From Codonopsis lanceolata (Eukaryota > Streptophyta > Magnoliopsida > Asterales > Campanulaceae), in NCBI GenBank assembly GCA_013146195.2, contig CM028380.1, positions 78,682,556-78,746,555 on the forward strand: a stretch of DNA of 64,000 nt, written 5' to 3'. The notes under the pieces are model-generated. The model was given only the letters and a program-made list of their open reading frames with translations. It was not told the origin of the DNA and did no database searches. Shown one piece after another: positions 55,898 through 64,000 of the stretch; within the stretch, counting starts at the first letter, position 1; each line of letters begins with the position of its first letter. A program made the translations under genes and the position numbers.

Positions 55898-57115
55898 GGT
55901 GCTGTCCGTTTTCTTAGATACCATGACAGCCTGTATTTTGTAATAATTACTAAATTCTAATTGACAACTATTATGCCCAATGCAACTACAGTGCTATAAT
56001 ATCGACAAATAGAGGAAAAAATAAACACTCATTTTAAAACGAAAAAATTAACCATTATCTTACTTTTTGTGTGCATGTGTTTGAGAGAGAGAGAGAGAGA
56101 AAGAGAGAACTGAAGCTCTTCCATTTTAAGGGAAATTCCGATCGAAATAATAAGGGTACTAATTGAGACCTCAATGTCCACCTACAATCCGCTGCGAGCA
56201 TCAAGAATCATAGCAAAGTATCCCATCTCCATTCCAATCAAAACGTTAAGGCTACTAGTTGTACAATTCAATTTTCATTAAAATTCCTCCCACTTCCCAC
56301 GAAATCCAAGCATAATGCATGAACATACAAATGCATTCAAAGGTGCATCATCTTAAGCCAATTAGACCCCGTATGTGTGATGGTCATTCAGAACTTCAGA
56401 GGATATTAATTATCATAAAATTTTGTAGAGGACTTGCAAATCCATATCAAATACAAGAATACCAAGTCCATTCCCTAAAAATTATTATAGCTCGGAGTTC
56501 ATATCTCTATTTGAAAGTCGGTTTCGTCCAGTTGGCACATCCAACTAATTATTTCACCACAAAGTATCAAAAGCAACAAAACAAAACAAAAGGCAAACAA
56601 GACGAACACACAAATAAGTATGAAAACACACAATGCATTGGTCCAACACAAAAGTGGATCGAATTTAGTCAGCATAGCGCCTCCAACAAACTCAACATTC
56701 TACAAATAACATGAGAGAACAAAGGAACCAAAAACTTAATTAAAGGCAACCAACCACCAATCATCCGCTTAATCATATCAACTCCACAACCAGTACTACT
56801 GCACCCCTTATACTACAACCAGTTATAATAACTGGAACAGCAACCAAATTAAACTGATATTGTCCACACCAACCGTTAGTCTTCCTTGAGGTCAGCAGCA
56901 GCTCACTACAAATACACAACAATGAAATCAATATGCCAAATAAATATATAACCATGGTTAGTTTTTCGAATTTTTGTTGGGCTACACAAACGCAGGTGTC
57001 ATTTTTTTTACTGTGCTTGAAATCACCAAAACCAACTCATTCCCGACTGTCCTTTAAAAAATCATATTCCAACAGAACCACATGACCTGGATTCACAAGA
57101 TATCGACCGACCACA
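55898..57115. other. Downstream of RBP45; 3' UTR and intergenic
   Basis: A (GA)n run lies at 56083-56106. The part nearest RBP45, to about 56340, probably holds its 3' UTR, possibly with one intron (see the RBP45 entry). The 131-codon open frame at 56319-56714 on the plus strand has no recognisable features. Confidence 0.4.
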
Positions 57116-60100
57116 TCATCGTACCTGTGGCGGCTGTTGGTAACCCGCATATCCAGGATAGCCTCCATAGTAAGCATTGGGGTCTTGTGTAGGGGCCGCA
57201 TATCCATACGCATCATATCCTTGCGCATACCCATAATACGCACCATTCCACTGGGCCTGATCAGGCTGAGCCTGCAAAGACATTCATCTATCAGTATACA
57301 ACATTACATGCACAAACACAATATCATAGCAACATGGTAAAAACTAATGACCTGTTTACTTGACGGGCTACGTCCCCAGGAAAGGCGAATATTTTGTCCT
57401 CCTAATGGAGAACCATTTAAAAGAGCTAAAGCCTGCTCCGCACATGCTCTAGAGAACATCATAGAAATGCATATAATAAACAATTTGTCACAGCAAAAAA
57501 AAATAGGGCCAAAAGTCAGATTCCATACTATGTGCTTACCTGTTAGCAAATTGAACAAAGCCACAACGCTTACCAACAGGTATTTTAACATGCACCAGTT
57601 CACCAAATTGGCCAAACGTTTGTCTCAACACATCATCTGAAACGTTAGGGTCAAGACCACCAACAAATATCTGCAGTAAAGCAAGTAAATGGTCACTTTT
57701 GAATGAAGTAAAAATTTCATTTCCAACATAAAGACAAATGTACCCACAGTTGTATTGTTTGGATCACTCTCGCCCTGACTTCCTTGAGCCGCCTGATAGG
57801 GAGCTGCAAATGAGGAATAGATGTGAAGCGGAGTTTAAGCCGATAGGGGAACGGGAAGGGGGGAAGACTGTCGCCAAACATATTATCTAATATCAGAATG
57901 TGAGAATCAACACTGCAAAATGAGCAAACAGCCCGAAAAAGCGTATAGCTGGTCGTCTACACAAGCTGAGATAACAGGTTAAGAACAAGCCTCTAGAAAT
58001 GGTTAACGTTGGCTTCAATCATTAGCAGTTAACCTAGCGATACTTATCCCCCATATGAACATGCAAGAGATCAACTAATAGTCAGGAGGTAAGATATTAG
58101 TGCTATCAAGCCTTAAAAAAGACCTCCATATACAATTTTCTTCACCCGAGAGACAAGTCAATAATAAACCTTGTTCAAAGTTATAACAAACATTAGGTAA
58201 CAAAGGTGACGCAGACACTACTCCCCACCCTAGTGGCACGTTAACGCAAAGACTTGTTAAGAAAATTACAACAAACATTACACAACAAAGCTAAAATAAA
58301 ACCAAATCCGGAAAAGTCCTGCATCTGACAGCAGTGACAACACCCATTATGAAAAAGACAGGATTGTCAGGGACGCACAGACAGCTACAACGACCTCACA
58401 TCCAAACAAAATAACCACAGCGACTTGTAGTCTTCAAAACCATTACCGAATGTATCATATGCACGCTCCAAACAACACTGGAGTAATAGTGGGTGAGAAG
58501 CAGAGAAAAAAGAACCACATTCTTTGTAATTGAACCTTCCTAAGATCTTTGTAAATGGAAAATACTACTGAGGTCACAACACATATATTTAAGTGTTTTA
58601 TTACGTTGCTAACCAGACTATCCCATTCAACGAAAAAATTTAGATGAAATAAAATGAATCTCAAGGAACAAACTGGAAGATTAGAAACGGATGGGGCAGG
58701 AAAAAGAAAAACAAGAACAGTTATTGCCACCAATATGTAAAAAACGAAGGATGATATACGCGGAAATGAATCAAGGATACTTGGGGTTTTAAATAAAGCG
58801 AAAACAACAGAAAGGAAATGTAACCTCGGTAAAATGGAAACTATTTACTTCAGACTGGTAAATAAAAATACAAGGAACTGGAAACTAAGTGAATGTAGCA
58901 AAGGAATGCCACGAGAAATGTTAAAAGGAAAGAAACTCATGACATAAACAAAATAACTGACCTAACGAGGCCACGCACTAAAGTGGAATCATTTCGGCTG
59001 AAATCAGTTCCAGGCCCCCGAAAACGAGAGCCTCTCTGTGTCCTGCTTTGAGACAACATGAGTTTTAATAAGTTTTTGCAAGTTTTAACAAAATTAAATG
59101 TTCCCAAGTTTACAAAGGTAAGCACGCGAACGAAATGACTGTGTAAATTCCTCTTTATCTTCAAGTGTTAACTGAAAACTTATTCTAATCTCCCAAAGTC
59201 GCAAGTAAAAGCAAAACAAAAGGAATGATAAAAATTAATTCCCCGCTCAAGGATATCTCACTCTCTTGGCACATAAAAGAACAAGCAAGAAAAGCCTAGA
59301 CAGTAAGAAAACTGAAATGCATATCACCAAACAAATTAGTTCTTAACTCACCACCAAGAATCAACCACACATCGCTCTAACTAACTCACATACCTTTTTG
59401 AAGACCTCCTCCACCCACAGCCTTCTTGGTAGCGGCAGGACCAATCCGCATTGGCCTACTTGAGCATACAACGCCATTCATTTCAGACATAGCACGTATT
59501 TGCTCACCCTCGTCTCCAAACCTAACAAAACCATAACCTTTGGAACGTCCAGTAGTCCGATCTGTGACAACTTTAGCGCCCTTGACTGATGGATAGACAT
59601 TTTTGAATGTATCTTGCAGAATATAATCCGAAACATCAGCAGCCAGATCTCCAACAAATACAGTATAATCCGGGGTATCATCCATTTTCCTCTCACCAGC
59701 TCCAAGAGTAGCCCAGTTAAGCCTAAAATTCTGTTCTGTACTTGGCATCTGCGCCCCATTGTATGTCTGCAAAGCACTTTCTGCTCCTGCACGACTCCTA
59801 AACTCAATAAAACCATATCCCTCGGGTTGTCCAGTTTGCTTGTTTCGGATAACTTTCACAGAGGCAACCTAAAAACACATGAAATACAGTAGTGAGAATA
59901 GGATCAAGTGTTCAGACGGCCTGCAAGAGAGTGAAAAGTACCTGTAAAAGTGACAGAAAGAAAGAATGATAACAAAAAACAGTGGTGTCGAAGCAAATTG
60001 GAAGGGTGAAAGTTGTAACAAGCAAATAAAACTGATATATTCTGTCACATTAGCAGAGCAACAGACTCGAGCTAAATTCATGCCAAAGCACGTAATCAAC

Positions 60101-60629
60101 AAGACGAAGCACGTAAATTTCAATATTCTGAATAAAAGATTGTCGGCACAATAAGAACCTACTCGATGATTCACAAATAAATATATAGGAAAAATAATAA
60201 AATATGTAATTGTTAATCTATATATGCATACACGTATATTTGTGTGTTAGTATGATGTTATACCTCTCCAGTATGATAGAAACAATTGGTAATATAGGTC
60301 TCGTCCATCCAATGTTGCAAGTCACCGATCCAAAGCGAGCGAATCTCCTCGGAGCTCGTCGGAGCAGCGGCATACTGCTGTGGCTGCTGTTGCATCATCT
60401 GAGGCTGAGGTTGCTGCTGCGGTATCGGCACCTGCGCTGGCTGCTGAGCCCATAGATGCGCAGGCTGAACTTGCTGGGGTGGTGGCTGTTGGTACTGCTG
60501 AGGTGGCATCATCCACTGTTGGGGTGGAGGCGGTTGCTGGTACTGTTGAGGCGGCTGCTGTGGCTGCTGTTGGTTCATCGGCATCGGAGCCATTTGTGGT
60601 GGAACCATGCCGTTGACTGGATTCATCAT
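57116..60629 (-). CDS. RBP45: RBP45-type RNA-binding protein with three RRMs
   Basis: Six exons on the minus strand: 60629-60264, 59868-59394, 57803-57748, 57670-57540, 57448-57352 and 57271-57116, all with gt/ag borders and matching phases; about 426 residues. A Gln/Pro-rich N-terminus (about residues 1-90) precedes RRM1 (RNP2 LWIGDL at about 99, RNP1 GYGFIEF), RRM2 (VFVGDL at about 192, KGYGFVRF) and RRM3 (IFVGGL at about 300, RCGFVQF). A Tyr/Gly/Gln-rich tail follows. RBP45/RBP47 proteins bind poly(A)+ and U-rich RNA in the nucleus and join stress granules. Read-through gives ...QQPPQ-VR-stop. If the GT after PPQ (57124) is used as a donor and the AG before 56896 as acceptor, the next codon is TGA, so the protein would end at PPQ either way. 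The gene looks intact. Confidence 0.95.
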
Positions 60630-60840
60630 GTTTTTTGGGGATAATTGGAAGAACTCTACACTGAAGGTTTTGGAAAGAATTAAAGGTAATGGACAGATTC
60701 GGGGCTGATCTAATAAGAACCCTAGACGAAAGATAAAAAGAAAGAGGGATCAGAGAAACACTCTAATCCCGATAGGGTTAAGTTTTGTGGAAGGATGAGA
60801 TATTACACGGGATTGTGATGGGCTTTTTATTGAATAAATA
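60630..60840 (-). promoter_or_regulatory. RBP45 5' UTR and core promoter region
   Basis: A purine/AT-mixed leader upstream of the ATG. The exact start of transcription cannot be read. An (AATA)n run at 60833-60858 marks the outer side. Confidence 0.35.
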
Positions 60841-60989
60841 AATAAATAAATAAAGTACCATCAGTTTGGGCCATGGGGTCCATAAGTTTGGGCTTGAATG
60901 AACCGGTCTGACTCAAGTGTAACTTTTAAGAATACTACCTATGAAATGATTGTACCCTTTAGGTTTCGCCTTTGATCATTTTAGTTTGG

Positions 60990-61140
60990 ATTAAATAATT
61001 ATTTGGTCCCTGAAGTATTTCATAACTCTGCGTTTCGTCTCGCTATTTTTTTGTATTTGTTTGGTCCTTCAATTCAATTTTTTTGGTCAATTCCCCCTTC
61101 CCACCGTTACCGTTACTAAAAAATTAACATTTGCTAACTT
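60990..61140. mobile_element. Possible MULE-type terminal region
   Basis: The string TTTGGTCCCTGAAGTATTTC, then TTTGGTCCTTCAATTCAA, is of the TGGTCC/CTTGA type seen at the ends of the Pack-MULE and MULE-4. No partner end was found. Confidence 0.3.
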
Positions 61141-61516
61141 TTCAAAATGTCCAAACTATAGGGAGTTAATGTGTCAATTGAAAATAGAGTCATCTTCAAC
61201 CTTAGAATTAGAATTCAAAAAGATTAATGCTTTTGGTCGTCAATCTCCATCACCGCCATTCATCAGTAATGGCAGTTTCTGCAAAAAGCCCAAAACCAGT
61301 AATGGCAACCTTCTTCAAAAACCCAAAAATCAAATTGGGAGAATCCAAAAAATCTTTGTAACAGATATGGGTTCTCGAACATATATGGTTCCAATTGATG
61401 CTTGGTGGCTTGGAATGGCAGTTTTGCCGGTGGAGGAAGGTGGAGGAAGAGAGAGGATGTGAGATCTGTGGGTTCCATTTCTTAAGCCGGATCTGGGTTT
61501 TGTAACATATATTGAA

Positions 61517-62012
61517 TCTTCGAAGATCGACGCCTCCTTCAGTACTTACGACTTCAATCTCGTCCAACAAGGGCAAAAGCCTCCAAATCCAATTGGTAAA
61601 GTAAAATCTTTGGCCAGTGTCCTGAGCATCCTCCTTATGCGTATTTCGGGAATTTCACCCACACAACACTGCAAGGACGCCATAAGTGTGTTTTGAAGCT
61701 CCTTGAACATGAAACATCGTTTCCAACGGGAAACTCCACCAACAATAGGAAATCAATATCCACACTGCACGTTAAATCAAACCACCGTATGAGAAATAAC
61801 CGAAACACCAACGAAGAAATTACCAACAACCCATATGCTGAAACAAGAAAATCTTACTGACCCAGATGAGAAATTCATGAAATTTGAAGAGTAAAAACGA
61901 CTCAAGCGAAGAAATCTTGGAAGATCGACGACTCCTTTAGTACTTATGACTTCAATCTTGACCAACAAGGGCAAAAGCCTCCTCCAAATCCAATTGGTAA
62001 AGTAAAATCTCC
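61517..62012. repeat. Direct duplication about 400 bp apart
   Basis: A 90-bp block occurs at about 61517-61606 and again at about 61918-62012: GAAGATCGACG-CTCCTT-AGTACTTA, then CCAACAAGGGCAAAAGCCTC, then AAATCCAATTGGTAAAGTAA. On the minus strand both read through similar codons (LPLL.EIEVVSTEG / LPLLVKIEVISTKG). The DNA between them is not obviously repeated. The source is unknown. Confidence 0.7.
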
Positions 62013-62323
62013 GTGAAGGCGACACTTGGAGACAACTTGTTTATAGAGGTCGGAGTAGGAACTGACAGTGAGATTGACGGGTTGTCCTTTAAATCCAGTG
62101 AACAAGTCATATAAGAGATGAATCTCAAGGAAATTGTACCAGAAGACGACGTAAAGGAATAATAATCCGAGTAGGTAGTTGATGCGTCAAAAATAATCCA
62201 CGGACGCACTGGGCTTGATAACTCGGATATCTGGCTTTCAATTCTATCCTTACTCTTCAAGGCCCAAACCTGCAAAGCAAACAGTAACCGTGAACTAGGC
62301 AGGGGCTTACCCTGCAAAAGCAC
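61952..62323 (-). other. Open frame of 123 codons, not recognised
   Basis: Starts MLLQGKPLPS and contains QVWALKSKDRIESQISELSS and RPWIIFDAS. It has a fairly protein-like composition but matches no family I know. It may be a captured gene fragment. The 3' end overlaps the duplicated block above. Confidence 0.25.
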
Positions 62324-62381
62324 TCCGGTGTGATAATCAGAAAACCAGCAAGTGCGTATATATTTTGACAGAGTTTCAGCC

Positions 62382-62390
62382 TATAAAAAT
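62382..62390 (+). promoter_or_regulatory. TATA-like box of the terminal retroelement
   Basis: CTATAAAAATG is followed by a pyrimidine-rich start-like region. Its place upstream of the tandem array and gag-like frame suggests an LTR promoter. Confidence 0.4.
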
Positions 62391-62639
62391 GAGCCTACCT
62401 CTTCCTTCTGAAGAAGAAAGGTTTTTATAGCTTGTGCCGGAGAGCAACTGCCCATTAACGTCATGGCATGCATGGCGGGCACATTAACGGTCATATTAAC
62501 TGCCCTCTTAACTGCCATATTAACTGCCACATTTATCACCACGGTTTAATCATGGAGGTAGTGGCGAGTTTCATGGCATTAACTCCCCATATTCAAGACA
62601 ACTGTTACCATGTAACTGAAAGGGATGGGCGTGTTTCGC

Positions 62640-63185
62640 CGCAGGTCGCATGCTCGCTACACACTGCCCCCGCACGGTAAACAGAGGCCGCTGCTTATGA
62701 CCGTGCGGCCGAGATCTCCATCCGCCGCACATTTGGCCCCGCAGCATGAGGCTGCTTGCTCATTATGACTGAGCGGCCAGAGATGTGTCCCTGCTCGCTG
62801 CACACTTGGCCCCCAGACGGCAAACAGGAGGCTGCTTGCTCGTTATGACTGAGCGGCCAGAGATCTGTCCCTGCTCGCTGCACACTTGGCCCCTAGACGG
62901 CAGACAGGAGGCTGCTTGCTCGTTATGACTGAGCCGAGATTTGTCCCTCGCCGCACACTGCCCCGAGATGGCGGGACAGAGGTCGCTGCTCGTTATGACT
63001 GAGCGGCCAGAGATCTGTCCATGCTCGCTGCACACTTGGCCCCCAGACGGCAGACATGAGGCTGCTTGCTCGTTATGACTGAGCGGCCAGAGATCTATCC
63101 CTGCTCGCTGCACACTTGGCCCCCAGACGGCATACAGGAGGTTGCTTGCTCGTTATGACTGAGCGGCCAGAGATCTGTCCTTGCT
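62640..63185. repeat. 80-bp tandem array, about six units
   Basis: The block CGTTATGACTGAGCGGCCAG starts units at 62761 (variant), 62841, 62921, 62991, 63071 and 63151; spacing is 80 bp except one of 70 bp. A more diverged copy lies before the first. Minus-strand open frames (with SHNEQAASCLPS repeated) follow from the repeat and are not taken as genes. Confidence 0.95.
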
Positions 63186-63377
63186 AGCTCATGAGTTGAG
63201 CTCAGAACATGATGTTTGCACGTGATTATCTCATGACATTGGTGACGGCGTGCTGGGCATGTGACCGGTGCTTGGGCTTTCTGGGCCAGGCAGCTCAGTG
63301 GCCCCCTGCTTCTTGTCTGGGAAACGAATGTTTGTAAATCAACATCTTTTTTTCCGACGACTCTTAAAACTTTTGAC

Positions 63378-64000
63378 ATGATTGCAAACGGCGTTAATGG
63401 TGTCAACCCGCTTGAGGATGGGCACACGGCTACTCCTGATATGGAAGTTCATGCAGACAACATCTTACCTCCTCCTTCTCATGATGCTTGTCATCAAATT
63501 AACCATAGGAGAGGTCCGAAATCGTTGGCCAGAAGTGTTGTGGATGTTGTTGGTTTAGTCAACAAGTTTCGGGGAGAGGCTCTACGTCAACGAGCGTTGT
63601 ACTTGAGACAAATGCATTAACTAAACCAGCAGTTGATCGCAATGGGTAAGCCTCCATGACCCATCGAACTGGAACCACTTCCAGCTATGCCCACGCAGAG
63701 TCAGGCAGTCAGTGTAAATAGTTCAAGGAGGGATCCCCAGAGGCCAGTTCAAGTTTCATCTCAGTCCTGTGAGCGGGAATCGAACAGGGGTCGTAACCAA
63801 CATGAACGACGAGCTAGCCATGGAGTTGTCCCCAGTGTGTATTCTCACCTTGGCCCACGAGCAGGGGAGGATTCAGCTCAATCTCGTCGCCGCCAGAGAT
63901 CACCCTCCCCGCGGAGGTCACATGCTCGCAGACACTGCTTTTCGTCTCCATGTCGATCGTATGTCCGTCTGCATTGTTCCCCACCACGAAGGGGATCACA
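63378..64000 (+). pseudogene. Gag-like frame of a probable Gypsy-type retroelement, cut by the window edge
   Basis: The frame begins MIANGVNGVNPLEDG at 63378 and stays readable to the right edge with two stops (TAA 63618-63620 and TGA about 63658). The latter part is Arg/Ser-rich (RRRQRSPSPRRSHARR), like the basic N-terminal gag leaders of some plant Gypsy elements. A tandem array and TATA-like box upstream fit an LTR and leader. No primer site was fixed and pol lies outside the window, so the class is uncertain. Confidence 0.45.

Noticed and set aside
60322..60616. Ala/Ser-rich and Leu/Arg-rich frames over RBP45 exon 1
   Set aside because: Shadows of the Gln/Pro-rich RBP45 N-terminus.
62695..63427. 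Three minus-strand open frames with repeated SHNEQAASC
   Set aside because: They follow from the 80-bp tandem array, and no family is recognisable.

Overview
This window is nuclear DNA of a flowering plant, probably a eudicot. It carries a few intron-containing host genes with clear plant orthologues in about 64 kb, and the rest is mostly nested plant transposable elements. A 100-base run of N at 45361-45460 is an assembly gap. The species cannot be named from the sequence.

Host genes, left to right: the 3' end of a DTW-domain tRNA aminocarboxypropyltransferase gene (+, cut by the left edge); a possible last exon of an unrecognised gene, split by a Copia insertion; a CRM-domain group II intron splicing factor of the CRS2-associated-factor type, probably mitochondrial (+, 5 exons, 18099-19964); a PAP18-like purple acid phosphatase (-, 5 exons, 20841-25441), convergent with it; and an RBP45-type three-RRM protein (-, 57116-60629). 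From memory, the Arabidopsis orthologues of the DTW, CRM and RBP45 genes are neighbours (At5g54880, At5g54890, At5g54900). If so, this is a conserved gene block stretched by transposons, with the phosphatase as an extra member.

Mobile DNA, left to right: a young Copia element with TSD AGATA (1080-7597) carrying a nested 1.4 kb insertion; a Stowaway-like MITE; a Pack-MULE carrying a plastid RPL3 gene fragment (9616-11041); directly beside it a 6.4 kb MULE with a degenerate plant-mobile-domain gene, a truncated transposase and unusual arrays of CCGAACA/TGTTCGG inverted heptamers (11055-17430); a 5'-truncated Copia (about 25600-29240); a decayed full-length Copia (29468-35976); a three-level nest (36720-39899) of a MULE-like element, a small LTR element with TSD CTATA, and a hAT-type MITE; a second MULE-like element with its own nested insertion (39900-41277); and a 12 kb Helitron on the minus strand (41750-53700) with PIF1-type helicase and RPA-like gene remains. 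After RBP45 the window ends in an 80-bp tandem array and a decayed gag-like reading frame, probably the start of a Gypsy-type element.

Only the splicing factor, the phosphatase and RBP45 look intact and complete. Every transposon gene seen here carries stops, frameshifts or truncations. Boundaries were fixed by eye from target-site duplications, terminal repeats, primer-binding sites and splice consensus; no database search was run.
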